Positions 1 through 9,242 of a DNA stretch of 64,000 nt are shown here, in pieces. The first letter of the stretch is position 1. Every line of letters begins with the position of its first letter. The notes beneath the pieces are model-generated. The model ran no database searches, was not told where the DNA came from, and saw only the letters and a list, made by a program, of their open reading frames with translations. The position numbers were made by a program, and so were the translations under genes. The stretch is from NCBI RefSeq assembly GCF_001969265.1, contig NZ_CP019304.1, positions 4,977,569 to 5,041,568 of the forward strand, in the 5' to 3' direction. The stretch is from Arthrobacter sp. QXT-31 (GTDB lineage: Bacteria > Actinomycetota > Actinomycetes > Actinomycetales > Micrococcaceae).

Positions 1-359
1 TCCAGCACGTGACAAGCAGCAAGTTCAAGCTGCAGGGCGGCTCCCCCATCGCCCTCAACTGGGCGATCGATTCCGTCCGCAAGGGCGGCACCGTGTCCGT
101 GGTGGGCGCCTACGGGCCGATATTCAGCGCGGTGAAGTTCGGCGACGCGATGAACAAGGGCCTGACATTGCGGATGAACCAGTGCCCGGTCAAACGCCAG
201 TGGCCGCGCCTCTTCGAGCACGTCCGCAACGGCTACCTGAAACCCAGCGACATTGTGACCCACCGTATTCCGCTGGAACACATCGCAGAGGGCTACCACA
301 TCTTCTCCGCCAAGCTGGACAACATCATCAAGCCGCTCGTTGTCGCCGGCCAGTCCTGA
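1..359 (+). CDS. Zinc-dependent alcohol dehydrogenase, C-terminal part (cut by window start)
   Basis: Only the last ~118 codons are present; the reading frame is open from base 3. The fragment contains the end of the Rossmann domain (GGTVSVVGAYG at about 88-120) and the C-terminal catalytic-domain return typical of medium-chain dehydrogenases of the formaldehyde/threonine dehydrogenase type, ending HIAEGYHIFSAKLDNIIKPLV. In intact members this region binds NAD(P) and closes the active site. The zinc ligands lie upstream of the window, so substrate cannot be judged. A hypothetical gene follows 15 bases later on the same strand and is probably co-transcribed. Confidence 0.85.
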   Translation, partial: QHVTSSKFKLQGGSPIALNWAIDSVRKGGTVSVVGAYGPIFSAVKFGDAMNKGLTLRMNQCPVKRQWPRLFEHVRNGYLKPSDIVTHRIPLEHIAEGYHIFSAKLDNIIKPLVVAGQS

Positions 360-373
360 AGGGAAAGCGCACC

Positions 374-958
374 ATGACTGACACAGCCACACCATATATC
401 GCCGGCAAACGCACCCCGCAGCAGTCCGCGGAAGACCTGCGGGCCCGGATCCCGGGATGGGGCGCTGACCTCGACCCGGCCGACCGGCCCTCCTACCCCC
501 GTGAACAACCCGGGATCGAGACGGGCGCGCACTGGGACTTCCCGGAGCGCCAACCGGAGAAGTGGCCCCGGGAACGGTCCGTGGAGCACGCCATGCTGCC
601 ACCCGTTTTCGGGACCTCGACACCTCCCGCCGGGGTGTCGGGGGCCATCCGGAAATACGCCTACAAGTACAGCGAGGGACGGGCCGCGCACTGGCTGCTG
701 CTCATCGCCGCCGACCGCGTGGACGCCTGGGAACACCACCTGAAGTCCCTTGCGACCCTGCGCCCCGACAACCCCGTCACCGAAACCGGCGTGCTCAGCG
801 AGTTCTCGGCCCACGGTGTCCGCTCACGGTTCGGCCAAAAACGCGCCGACCTCAGCCACCAGTGGATGGACCCGATCATCGTCGGTGCCCCTTGGGTACT
901 GGCGGCCGGAGGAGTCGTAGCCGCTTTCAGGGCCCTGCGAAAGCACCGCAGAGTCTGA
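374..958 (+). CDS. Conserved hypothetical protein, 194 aa
   Basis: The start ATG lies 15 bases after the dehydrogenase stop, preceded by GGGAAAG, so the two are probably co-transcribed. The protein is polar and proline-rich for its first ~80 residues. It has a more ordered centre (RAAHWLLLIAADRVDAWEHHLKSLA) and a hydrophobic stretch near the C-terminus (IIVGAPWVLAAGGVVAAF) followed by a basic tail, which could be a C-terminal membrane anchor. I do not recognise a family. Its position suggests a link to the dehydrogenase, but no function can be assigned. Confidence 0.7.
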   Translation: MTDTATPYIAGKRTPQQSAEDLRARIPGWGADLDPADRPSYPREQPGIETGAHWDFPERQPEKWPRERSVEHAMLPPVFGTSTPPAGVSGAIRKYAYKYSEGRAAHWLLLIAADRVDAWEHHLKSLATLRPDNPVTETGVLSEFSAHGVRSRFGQKRADLSHQWMDPIIVGAPWVLAAGGVVAAFRALRKHRRV

Positions 959-1130
959 CACCCCTCTGTGACGGCGGACGACATGTTTCCCAAGGCCGAT
1001 CTCTCTCAGGAAGTCAACCCAACGACGGCCCATCAGGCCTTGTAACGATCGCGCCTTGGGGAACGAACCTTGCCCGGCTGCGATGCCCCGGGGCCAGGGC
1101 TGACGCACAACACCCCCTCGAGGAGCACCA

Positions 1131-1772
1131 ATGAACGGTCGGATCCTGTCAGCCCGCCGTGCTCTCGTATGCGTCGCGGTCGGGACGGTGGCCGGCATCA
1201 TCGCAGCGGTGGCCGTATCACCTGCCCTGGCGCCCCTGGTTGCGTGGTGCACCGCTGGCGTCATCGCTCTGGTATGGGTATGGCGGATATGCTGGCGGCA
1301 GGACCCGGCGGGGACTGAACGCCTCGCGCGCGAGGAGTCCGCCTCCCGTGTGACCGACAATGCGATTGTCACCGCCTGTATCGCGAGCATCGCCGCCGTG
1401 GTGGTCGCATTGATCCAGTCGAGCAGCCAGAAGGGAGATCCAACCTCGGTGGCGTTGGTCATCTTGGGCGTCCTCGGCACGATTGTTGCCTGGGCGCTCG
1501 TCAACACGGTCTATGCATTAAAGTACGCCCGCATGCACTTCCTCGATAACCCTAACGACGGGCTCAACGTCAAGCATGAGACGCAACCTACCTACAGCGA
1601 CTTCGCCTACTTCGCCTTCACAGTCGGGATGTCCTACGCTGCGCCTGAGGTCGAGCCGAGCAACAGTGAGATCCGGCGCAAGGCTCTTCTGCACGCTCTC
1701 CTGTCGTATTTCTTCGGCACAGTCCTGATCGCGGTCTCGATCAACCTGGTCACGAACCTCGGCCAAGGATGA
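1131..1772 (+). CDS. DUF1345 family integral membrane protein
   Basis: A 213-aa protein with about five hydrophobic segments: residues 10-30, 33-52, 78-95, 105-125 and 190-208. The block YFAFTVGMSYAAPEVEP followed by IRRKALLHALLSYFF and INLV is characteristic of DUF1345 membrane proteins, whose biochemical role is unknown. A strong ribosome site, GAGGAGCACCA, precedes the ATG. It stands alone, with 172 bases upstream and an opposing gene downstream, so it is probably monocistronic. The family assignment comes from motif recognition. Confidence 0.85.
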   Translation: MNGRILSARRALVCVAVGTVAGIIAAVAVSPALAPLVAWCTAGVIALVWVWRICWRQDPAGTERLAREESASRVTDNAIVTACIASIAAVVVALIQSSSQKGDPTSVALVILGVLGTIVAWALVNTVYALKYARMHFLDNPNDGLNVKHETQPTYSDFAYFAFTVGMSYAAPEVEPSNSEIRRKALLHALLSYFFGTVLIAVSINLVTNLGQG

Positions 1773-1875
1773 TGGGAGAGATCCGGCCAACACCTCCTCG
1801 AGTCTTGGGTCCCACCCGGCGCCGGCGGGCCAGGCCGAGTGCGTCATTGTTTAGGTTGCGGCTGTCAGCGCTGAG

Positions 1876-3177
1876 CTAGCCTTCCTGGTGCGCGACACGC
1901 TTGATGAAGTAGGACGCGACGATTGAGACAGTTGCGCAGCTGGCTACATACACCGCGATCGGCCACCACTGTTGCCCACTGACTTGGAAGAGCCAAGCCG
2001 CGACGATTGGGGCTGTGCCGCCGAAGACGGCTGCACCGAGCTGGTAACCGAGGGACGCGCCGGTGTAGCGCACCTCGGGGGCGAAGTTCTCGGCGATCAA
2101 CGTGCCGAGAATCGCATTAACGCTGCCCCACAGCAGGCCGAAACCGACGACGGTGGCGGCGAACAGTGCCCACGTCGCGCCTGTGTTGATCACCAGGTAG
2201 TAGGGCACTACAAGGACAATCGTCGCGGCGGCCGACCACCGGTAGAGCACGGCCCGTGAAACACTGTCGGAAATGCGGCCAAAAATGGGCATCCAAATCG
2301 TCGCAACGAACGCGGCAGCAGCAACGGCGAGGAGGACGGTGTTCTCCCGGGCTCCCAAGACACCCGTAGCGTAGGCAATGACGTACGTGCCGAAGATGTA
2401 GAACGGGCCCGTCTCTGCCGCCTTCGCGCCGATAGAGACCAGCACGGCCCCCCAGTGCTTTGTGACAACCTCTTTGATAGGCAGTCGCAGCCGGGCGCCC
2501 GACTCGCGCACCCGCTTGAACTCGGGAGTCTCGTCGAGGCCGTTGCGGATCCAGAGGCCGACCAGGACAAGCACAACGCTCGCCACGAACGGCACTCGCC
2601 ATCCCCAAGTCAGGAACTGCCCATCCGGGAGCAGGGTCAGCAGAGCGACAACGCCGGCAGCCAGCAGCATTCCCAGGCTAATACCCATCTGCGGCACCGC
2701 ACCGTACAGGCCGCGGCGGTTCTTTGGTGCGTACTCGTAAGCGAGCAGGAGCGCGCCGCCCCATTCACCGCCGATGCCGAGGCCCTGAAGGATGCGGAAC
2801 AGAATGAGCAGGATCGGCGCAGCCATGCCAATGGTGTTGTAATCAGGCAGCAGGCCGATGGCCACCGTGCCACCACCCATGAGCATGAGGGTGATGAAGA
2901 GAGTCTTCTTCCGACCGATACGGTCACCGATATGCGAGAAGATAACGCCGCCCAGCGGGCGGAAGAAGAATGTGAGCGAGAACGAGATGTAAGCCAGCAG
3001 TGTCGACACGAACGCGTTGTCGCTCGGGAAGAAGAGCTTGTTGAAAACCAGGGCAGCAACAGTGCCATAAACAAGGAAGTCGAACCACTCAATGACGCTG
3101 CCGCTGAGGCTGCCGATCAGCACGCGATAGTTCAGTTTCTCGCCGGTCGTTGTCTTTTCGGGGGCTGTGGTACTCAA
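1876..3177 (-). CDS. MFS transporter, metabolite:H+ symporter (MHS) family
   Basis: A 433-aa, 12-segment major facilitator protein. The N-terminal block VLIGSLSGSVIEWFDFLVYG and the loop after helix 2 (GDRIGRKKTL) are signatures of the MHS family, which imports organic acids, shikimate, proline/betaine and related metabolites with protons. The cytoplasmic block GLGIGGEWGGALLLAYEYAPKNRRG is also present. The start is a TTG with AAGGAGAG just upstream; no better start exists before helix 1. A GntR regulator lies directly upstream on the same strand and an operator-like sequence lies between them. The substrate is not evident. It is a distant paralogue of the transporter at 13791. Confidence 0.9.
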   Translation of the reverse strand: MSTTAPEKTTTGEKLNYRVLIGSLSGSVIEWFDFLVYGTVAALVFNKLFFPSDNAFVSTLLAYISFSLTFFFRPLGGVIFSHIGDRIGRKKTLFITLMLMGGGTVAIGLLPDYNTIGMAAPILLILFRILQGLGIGGEWGGALLLAYEYAPKNRRGLYGAVPQMGISLGMLLAAGVVALLTLLPDGQFLTWGWRVPFVASVVLVLVGLWIRNGLDETPEFKRVRESGARLRLPIKEVVTKHWGAVLVSIGAKAAETGPFYIFGTYVIAYATGVLGARENTVLLAVAAAAFVATIWMPIFGRISDSVSRAVLYRWSAAATIVLVVPYYLVINTGATWALFAATVVGFGLLWGSVNAILGTLIAENFAPEVRYTGASLGYQLGAAVFGGTAPIVAAWLFQVSGQQWWPIAVYVASCATVSIVASYFIKRVAHQEG

Positions 3178-3207
3178 GTCTCTCCTTCGAGAACGCCAAA
3201 ATTATGC

Positions 3208-3232
3208 GGCCCGACCATGTGGTCCGACCACA
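3208..3232. promoter_or_regulatory. Putative FadR/GntR operator upstream of the MHS transporter
   Basis: Positions 3218-3232 read TGTGGTCCGACCACA, an odd-length perfect palindrome containing TGGTC-N-GACCA, the form typical of FadR-subfamily operators. A second CCGACCA half-site lies 13 bases away at 3211-3217, giving two helically phased copies. It sits between the GntR gene (ends at 3307) and the transporter start (3177), so binding would control the transporter promoter. Assignment to the neighbouring GntR protein is inference. Confidence 0.6.
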
Positions 3233-3306
3233 AAGAAGTGTAGGGGTGTGACACGGGGCACGTCAAAGGTGGATGCGGACGGACGCAGGCGTGGCGGGTA
3301 CGCCGT

Positions 3307-3993
3307 TTAGTTTGCCGTCTCCAGGTAGTATCCGCGGATGTGTTGGCGCAGAAGCTCTGCCGCCAATGTGCGGTCGCCAGCGCGAAGGGAGTTGCAGATC
3401 GCAAGGTGTTCAAGACGCAGTCTGCTGGCGGTTTTCTCCCAGTCAGGGAGAGCCTGGGCGCGGGCCAGGGTATGGTCGGCAATAGAAGTGCGCATGGCAT
3501 CCATAAGCGTGCTGATCAGCGGATTACCTGCGGCCCGTGAAACCAGCACGTGGAACTCGGCATCGAGCCGGAGGAAATCGGCAATGGCGATCCCCGGGTC
3601 ATTCATGAGCTCCAGGAGCCGCTCGGCGGAGTCCCAATCTGCCCCTGCGGGATCCGAGTGTTCGGCGGCCCATGTTTCCAGCAGCAAACGGACTTCATAT
3701 ACGTGCGAGTGTTCGACGTGGCTCGTTGCCAACTGCAAGTTGAGGGCCAGTGCCAACGCCTGCTCCGGCGCAGCCGTTATCACGGTCCCTGATCGCGGTC
3801 CGGAGCCAGTGGTGGCCTTGATTGCGCCAAGTGCCTCAAGCACGCGCAATGCCTCGCGCAGAGAACTGCGGGACACCTTGAGGGTTTCAGCGAGCGTCCG
3901 TTCACTGGGAAGATGATCACCTATGTGCAAGCGGCCGCTTGAAAGTTCGCCGGTCACCCAATTCATAACTGTCTCGTGCGCTTTCATCGTCAT
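3307..3993 (-). CDS. GntR family regulator, FadR subfamily (FCD domain)
   Basis: A 228-aa regulator. The N-terminal winged helix (LPSERTLAETLKVSRSSLREALRVLEALG, residues about 28-56) is the classic GntR DNA-binding motif. The remainder is an all-helical FCD ligand domain with the expected Asp and His positions (RLDAEFHVLVSRAAGNP, about 142-158; later EHLAICNSLRAGD). FCD domains usually bind carboxylates with a metal. It is transcribed toward the MHS transporter, and a TGGTC-N-GACCA operator lies before that gene, so it probably controls uptake of the transporter's organic acid substrate. Confidence 0.88.
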   Translation of the reverse strand: MTMKAHETVMNWVTGELSSGRLHIGDHLPSERTLAETLKVSRSSLREALRVLEALGAIKATTGSGPRSGTVITAAPEQALALALNLQLATSHVEHSHVYEVRLLLETWAAEHSDPAGADWDSAERLLELMNDPGIAIADFLRLDAEFHVLVSRAAGNPLISTLMDAMRTSIADHTLARAQALPDWEKTASRLRLEHLAICNSLRAGDRTLAAELLRQHIRGYYLETAN

Positions 3994-4070
3994 CGATTAT
4001 TGCAGGACAGCACGAGCACCCGCTCCCTACCGTCGAAGTACACCCGAACCTGACACACATATGCCCCCGT

Positions 4071-5411
4071 CTAGAAACCCACCGTGGGTGTGGCCCGAAA
4101 GGCGTTAACAGCCCTGTCTGCGATAACTTGGGCGTCTGTTCCGGAATCAAGGATCGTATTCCTCGCCGATCCGGGATCGACCACGACGGCCGCAACGGCG
4201 AGGCTGTCGGAGGACCCGGTCGTCAACAGGGCGTCCACCTGGGACTCGAAGCAGGAGTCACTTGTCTTGGAGGCAACGTCCTTCGCCACCACATGGTTGT
4301 TGGAGACGAAGTTGCCAACCCCGCCCATCAGCCGGATGATGACAGGCATCCCACCCGTGGGCCGGATGCTCTGTGAGTCGATGATCTGGGAGAAGTGGTT
4401 GCCGATGACAGAGTTGTTGCTGCCGGTGACACAGAGAAGCCCGGTGAGGTCGTCCAATCCGTTGTCGACTCCCAGGAAGGGCGTCCAGGGCTCATGGTCA
4501 CGCAGGAAGTGGTTCGTGGCCACGAGGTTTTCCGAACTGTTCGCCGCGAGAATCACCATCCCGGGGTAGAACGAATGCAGACGGTTGTTTGTGACGCTTG
4601 AACGCGTGACGCCGTTGAGATGGACGCTGCTCGCACCACGGGGGAAGACATTGTTCGCGGTGATCAGGAGCCCGCCATGGTTCTCGGCGTAGATCGAGTG
4701 CCCCTTGGGGCCCGCCCCGACCAAATTATCGGTGATCTTTGAGGCCTGTCCCCACCCGCGCAGTTCGATGCAGCTTCCACATTCAGCGATGAAGTTGTGA
4801 TGGATGGATAGCGCGTCCGCTTTGTGGATGGTGAGCGCGTTCTCCAAGTAGACGAACCCCATATCGGTGACCCGGAACGAGTCATTGGCGCTGGCTACAT
4901 ATATGCCGGTTTTGCCGTTGACGTAGGTGTTCTCGGGAGGCATCGCGGAACCGTCCGGGATGAAATGCAGGCCGTCAATACAGAAGTTGGAGAACTCGAC
5001 CGAGCTGATCCGCGGGCTCCCGCTTCTCTCAACAAGGAAGGCAGCTCCCTTGGATTCCTCCCCCTCACCGGCGGAGGGAAGGTCGACGATGATGCGGCTC
5101 CCCCCGGGCCAGAGCTCATGCAGGTCGGGCCATTCGTCTCCAGGAACGTTGAACCGGATGCTCGACGACGTGAACCCGTGTCCCGAGCCTTCGATCCGAA
5201 GGAAGCTGACGTCGATCACCACCTGCGTGCGAAGGTGGTAGTCCCCCGGCGGAAGGTAGATAACAGCACCGGGCTTTCCTCCGTTGTTCACGTCGGCGGC
5301 GTACTGCCGTTCCTTGATGTCGGCGATGATGCTGTTGATGACTTCACCGACGTCCTTGGCCGGGTTGCCGACGGACCAGGCCGTCACGTCGTAGTAGTTG
5401 TTGCTTGGCAT
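4071..5411 (-). CDS. GH91 family enzyme (difructose-anhydride hydrolase / inulin fructotransferase family), no signal peptide
   Basis: A 446-aa right-handed parallel beta-helix protein. It matches my memory of inulin fructotransferases across its length: YYDVTAWSV near the N-terminus, YLPPGDYHLRTQVVIDVSFL at about 52-71, and YAENHGGLLITANNVFPRG at 241-259. Asp199 (HKADAL) and Glu210 (AECG) are 11 residues apart, the spacing I recall for the GH91 catalytic pair. Secreted inulin fructotransferases carry signal peptides; this one starts MPSNNYYDV and has none. It is therefore more likely the intracellular type that opens difructose anhydride III to inulobiose. It is last in an operon with a GH32 fructosidase and an ABC importer, which fits this. 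AAGGGAAGAAGCT precedes the ATG. Confidence 0.82.
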   Translation of the reverse strand: MPSNNYYDVTAWSVGNPAKDVGEVINSIIADIKERQYAADVNNGGKPGAVIYLPPGDYHLRTQVVIDVSFLRIEGSGHGFTSSSIRFNVPGDEWPDLHELWPGGSRIIVDLPSAGEGEESKGAAFLVERSGSPRISSVEFSNFCIDGLHFIPDGSAMPPENTYVNGKTGIYVASANDSFRVTDMGFVYLENALTIHKADALSIHHNFIAECGSCIELRGWGQASKITDNLVGAGPKGHSIYAENHGGLLITANNVFPRGASSVHLNGVTRSSVTNNRLHSFYPGMVILAANSSENLVATNHFLRDHEPWTPFLGVDNGLDDLTGLLCVTGSNNSVIGNHFSQIIDSQSIRPTGGMPVIIRLMGGVGNFVSNNHVVAKDVASKTSDSCFESQVDALLTTGSSDSLAVAAVVVDPGSARNTILDSGTDAQVIADRAVNAFRATPTVGF

Positions 5412-5531
5412 AGCTTCTTCCCTTGATGTTGTTGTTCCTCAGCCGTTATTTCAGCGCCCCGGCGAGGTCAATGTCGGTGTGCTGAACTGTTGGCATTTGG
5501 GGACCCTTTCCTGTTTATCCGTTCGTTGGCG

Positions 5532-7115
5532 CTAGCCGAGCGCCGTGACAGTCAGCGTCCGGATGGTGGCCGGCCCGCCCTCAATCGTCAGCCGGTTCTC
5601 CGCATGCCCCTGGGCGGGAAAAACAAGGTCGGTCAAAACCACCTTGCCGTCCTGTGCGAACACCTCCACGGAGCAATGGTCCACGACGATGTGCAGCTTG
5701 AGTGCGCCGTCCTCAAGGACCAGCGGGGCCGACTCCACGGAGGGAAACTTCCCGTGAAAGCCGGTGTCGCCTGACCGCCTGCGGTCCAGGAGAAGTTCGG
5801 CCGTGGCGGCGTTGTAGCTCAGCACGGTCCCCGCACTGCCGTCACCAATTCCTAACAGGTGGAAGGTCACTTGTTCGGCGTCTCCGGGCAGAATCTCCGT
5901 CTCAATGACCTGGGCGCTGCCGGGTACCGCATCCGGCAACCGAAACACTGAATCATGCAGCTCAAAGGTGCCTGCGTCCATGACATTCTGGGTCGCCGCC
6001 GGCTCTTCACCTGCGCAGAGGCCGGCCAGGACCGGCTGCTGGATCAGATGTGCGGAACCATTGACTGCTGTGAGGCACACTTCGCGGGCGAGGGTCATCG
6101 AGGACCGCCAGGGGGCGGTGGGCAGCTCGTTGGCGTAGTCCCAGTTGTTCATCCAGCCGATGATGATGCGCCGGTCATCCGGGGCGTTGCTAAAGGATAC
6201 GGAGGCGTAGCAGTCGCGTCCCCAGTCCAGCCACAGGCATTGCTGCAAGGCTGCAGAGCCCGCCTTGGGGTCGGGCAGGGAGGCCAGCCCTTCGGGCGCC
6301 ACGACGGAGCCGGGATCGGGGGTGAAGCTGACGCCGTTGAAGTGCCCGATGAAGTACTGGCCACCGGAGCCTCCTGCCACGGCGCCTGGGTTCACGTTGA
6401 CGATCAGTACCCATTTGATGTTCTCCGGGTCCCCGTCCACTGCCAGGGGAAAGAGATCAGGGCATTCCCATTCTCCGGCGTCGGCGTTGGCCGGGCCGAA
6501 GTCGCTCAGGAAGTGCCAGGTTTTGAGGTCTTCGGAACGGTAGAGGACCACCTTTTGGTGCTGGGCTTCGACGGCGGCCATGACCCAGCAGGCGCCTTGG
6601 TCCCCCTGGTAGCGGAAGACTTTGGGATCACGGAAGTTTGCGGAGTTTCTGGTGAGGACCGGGTTTCCTTCGTATTTTCGCCACGTCATTCCTGCGTCCG
6701 TGCTGTAGGCCAGAGACTGGGCCTGTGTGCCGCTGTGTTCGGACCCGGCTTTGTAGGCACTGGTGTAAATGGCTACGAGGGCGGGTGAGTCCGGCGTGCC
6801 GAGACCGGACGTGTTGCCGTGGTCAACGACCACGCTGCCTGAGAAGATGTCCTCTGTCTCGTCGCAGGCGATAGCAACGGGGTGTTCCGACCAGTGCAGT
6901 AGATCACGGGAGGTGGCGTGGCCCCAGGACATGTTGCCCCAGGTGTTGCCGTGCGGGTTGTTCTGGAAGAAGAGATGGTACATGCCGTCGTAGAAAACCA
7001 GGCCGTTGGGATCGTTCAGCCAGGTATCCCCTGCCGTGAAGTGGATGGCAGGCCGGAACCTGGAGGTTTCTGCCGGGGCTGTTTCCGGGCGTGCGTTATC
7101 AAGGCAACTGGACAT
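5532..7115 (-). CDS. Glycoside hydrolase family 32 (beta-fructofuranosidase/inulinase type)
   Basis: A 527-aa two-domain protein. The five-blade propeller shows all three catalytic signatures: WLNDPNG with nucleophile Asp35, FRDPKVF with Asp163 as transition-state stabiliser, and WECPDLF with acid/base Glu217. The C-terminal ~150 residues form the GH32 beta-sandwich (DHCSVEVFAQDGKVVLTD). There is no signal peptide, so it acts in the cytoplasm, probably releasing fructose from imported fructo-oligosaccharides or from inulobiose made by the GH91 enzyme downstream. It lies 39 bases after the LacI gene and is part of the same leftward operon. Confidence 0.92.
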   Translation of the reverse strand: MSSCLDNARPETAPAETSRFRPAIHFTAGDTWLNDPNGLVFYDGMYHLFFQNNPHGNTWGNMSWGHATSRDLLHWSEHPVAIACDETEDIFSGSVVVDHGNTSGLGTPDSPALVAIYTSAYKAGSEHSGTQAQSLAYSTDAGMTWRKYEGNPVLTRNSANFRDPKVFRYQGDQGACWVMAAVEAQHQKVVLYRSEDLKTWHFLSDFGPANADAGEWECPDLFPLAVDGDPENIKWVLIVNVNPGAVAGGSGGQYFIGHFNGVSFTPDPGSVVAPEGLASLPDPKAGSAALQQCLWLDWGRDCYASVSFSNAPDDRRIIIGWMNNWDYANELPTAPWRSSMTLAREVCLTAVNGSAHLIQQPVLAGLCAGEEPAATQNVMDAGTFELHDSVFRLPDAVPGSAQVIETEILPGDAEQVTFHLLGIGDGSAGTVLSYNAATAELLLDRRRSGDTGFHGKFPSVESAPLVLEDGALKLHIVVDHCSVEVFAQDGKVVLTDLVFPAQGHAENRLTIEGGPATIRTLTVTALG

Positions 7116-7154
7116 ATGTGGCGTTCCCCTTGGGAAGTGGAAGGGTCTGGTTGC

Positions 7155-8207
7155 CTATTTCCGCGGAGCCGCGATGGAATCGCGTCTCACGAGGGGGCAA
7201 CCCAGGATGGTCGGGTGAAGTGCCATGAGGGTAAGGTCGGTCTTCCCCTCGACGGCGTCAATCAGGTGCTCGGTGGCCCAGGCACCCATCTCGTAGTGGG
7301 GCAGGGCCACCGTGGTGAGGCCCGGGTGAAGGTTGGCGGCGATCAGCTCCTGGTCATCGAAGCCAACAATTGAAAGGTCAGCAGGAATGTTCAGTCCCAG
7401 CTCAGCAGCTGCGCGATAGGCTCCCATCGCCATCCGGTCGTTGTAGCAGAACAGTGCCGTAGGCATATCGGCCCGGTCCTCGCGTGCCAGGATCCGGCGG
7501 GCCGCCTCATAGCCGCCTTGCACCTCAGACACCTCGGACTCGACAGGTGCCGCATCGCCGTCGAGCCCTGCTTCAGCCAGCGTGGCCCGGAAGGCCTGGA
7601 GCCGCTGACTGGTTGCGGGGACGTCGTCGGTGTTGTTGATGAAGCCCACCCGGGTGTGGCCCGCTTCGAGGAGCGCGCCCACGGCGGCGCGTGCACCACC
7701 TTCCTCGTCCGGGATCACGGCTGTGATGTTTCCACCTGTGGCCACCGAGTCGACCAGCACGGAGGGCACGCTGCCGAGGTTGGCCGGCAGCTCCACGTCG
7801 CGGTGGTACATGGTGGCGTAGAGGATTCCGTCCACCCGGCGTTCCAGGAGGGCCTCGACGTCGGCCTGCCGGGATTCGAGGCTGGCTGAACCTGAGGTGT
7901 TGATGATCATGAGGTTGTACCCGCGGGCCTTGGCGGCCTCGTCAGCGCCGAGGATGATCCGTCCGGCGTGGGGCGTGGTGGCGATGTCCTCGCTCACCAG
8001 CCCCAGCATGCCGGTCCTCTGGGTGCGAAGGGCCTGGGCAAGGCGGTTGGGACCATAGCCCAGTTGCTCGGCAACGGCCCTGACCTTGTCCCTGGTTTCG
8101 GGCCTGACCCGGGCGTAGGAAACCTCGTTGAGGACATGGGAGACAGTCGTCACGGAGACGCCGGCGGCGACGGCCACGTCCTTGATGCCGATGTTCCTGC
8201 TGCTCAT
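7155..8207 (-). CDS. LacI family transcriptional regulator
   Basis: A 350-aa regulator. Residues about 6-60 carry the LacI helix-turn-helix and hinge (IKDVAVAAGVSVTTVSHVLN; LGYGPNRLAQALR), followed by a periplasmic-binding-protein-like sugar domain ending VALPHYEMGAWATEHLI. It sits inside the operon between the ABC permeases and the fructosidase, so it is probably the local repressor, released by an imported fructo-oligosaccharide or its breakdown product. A candidate operator centred on CG lies upstream of the solute-binding-protein gene. Confidence 0.92.
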   Translation of the reverse strand: MSSRNIGIKDVAVAAGVSVTTVSHVLNEVSYARVRPETRDKVRAVAEQLGYGPNRLAQALRTQRTGMLGLVSEDIATTPHAGRIILGADEAAKARGYNLMIINTSGSASLESRQADVEALLERRVDGILYATMYHRDVELPANLGSVPSVLVDSVATGGNITAVIPDEEGGARAAVGALLEAGHTRVGFINNTDDVPATSQRLQAFRATLAEAGLDGDAAPVESEVSEVQGGYEAARRILAREDRADMPTALFCYNDRMAMGAYRAAAELGLNIPADLSIVGFDDQELIAANLHPGLTTVALPHYEMGAWATEHLIDAVEGKTDLTLMALHPTILGCPLVRRDSIAAPRK

Positions 8208-8291
8208 CTCTCTCCCACGTCCTTATGGTTGGCGATGCCCCTGGGGGCTATCAGTAGGCTACTCGTACTGCTGGTCTAGCCCTTGACGGCG

Positions 8292-9242
8292 CTAGCCCTT
8301 GACTGCCCCCAGCGTCATGCCGGCGACGATCTTGCGCTGCAGCAAAAGGGTCAGGAGGATGACCGGGATGGAGTAGACGGCGGCCAGCGCCGTCATGGAT
8401 CCCCAGTCCAGGCCGAACTGGGTCTGGAAGTTCGCGATCACGACTGGGGTTGTCTGGGAGCGGATTGCTGTCATCAGGAGCGCAAAGAGGAACTCGTTCC
8501 AGGAGGCCAGGAAGGCGAAGATCGCGGTGACGGCGATGCCGCCGGAGACCACCGGGATCACCACTCGCCACAGGGCGCCGAGCCTGCTGCAGCCATCCAC
8601 AGTCGCAGCTTCCTCCAGGTCTTTGGGGACCGCCTCGAAGAAGCTGGACATCAGCCAGATCGAGAGCGGCAGGGAGATGGTGGTGTGGGCAATGGACAGA
8701 GCAATGGGAGTATCTGAAAGGCCAACGGCTGCCATCATCGAAGCCAGCGGAATACCGATCGCCACCGGGGGCACCATGCGGGTAACCAGGGCGGCCATGA
8801 TGAAGATCCTGCCGCTTATTGTTTGGTACCGGGTGATGCCGTAGGCAGCCGGTACCGCCAACACGAGCGAAAGCACGGTGCTGATGATGGCCGTCTGGAT
8901 GCTGTTGATGAAGGAAGCGAGGACTCCGTTGCGGCCCAGCGCGTTGGTGTAGTTCTCCAGCGTCCATTCCCGGGGGAGGATGGTGGGTGGCACCGCGATG
9001 GTGTCAATCGGCGTCTTGAAGGAAGTGAAGATCAGGTAGAGGAACGGGAATCCATAGAGCACCAGCGCTGCTGCGAGCAGGATCCACAGCAGGGTCCGGG
9101 TGCTGCGGCGGCCGGCTTCCAGGCCCTCGCGGTTGGTGCCTCGGCGCCTGCGGGACCCGGGTGTGGTGACAGCTACGGAAGGTTCCGCGGGCACGTCGAC
9201 CGGTATCCCGGCGTCGTGCCTGATTCTCTCGGCGACGCGCAT
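8292..9242 (-). CDS. Sugar ABC transporter permease (MalG type)
   Basis: A 316-aa membrane protein with six predicted helices. The EAA loop, EEAATVDGCSRLGALWRVVIP, contacts the ATPase. The ATG at 9242 shares one base with the end of the upstream permease frame (TGATG), so translation should be coupled to the MalF-type gene, and a read-through of that gene would restore normal coupling. The last bases are duplicated: CTAGCCCTTGAC occurs at 8276-8287 and again at 8292-8303. No ATPase gene is in the operon; a shared MsiK-type ATPase elsewhere in the genome is the usual actinobacterial solution. Confidence 0.9.
   Translation of the reverse strand: MRVAERIRHDAGIPVDVPAEPSVAVTTPGSRRRRGTNREGLEAGRRSTRTLLWILLAAALVLYGFPFLYLIFTSFKTPIDTIAVPPTILPREWTLENYTNALGRNGVLASFINSIQTAIISTVLSLVLAVPAAYGITRYQTISGRIFIMAALVTRMVPPVAIGIPLASMMAAVGLSDTPIALSIAHTTISLPLSIWLMSSFFEAVPKDLEEAATVDGCSRLGALWRVVIPVVSGGIAVTAIFAFLASWNEFLFALLMTAIRSQTTPVVIANFQTQFGLDWGSMTALAAVYSIPVILLTLLLQRKIVAGMTLGAVKG

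Noticed and set aside
5955..6788. 277-codon plus-strand frame inside the GH32 gene
   Set aside because: It is a shadow of the GH32 coding sequence, which has full catalytic motifs on the other strand.
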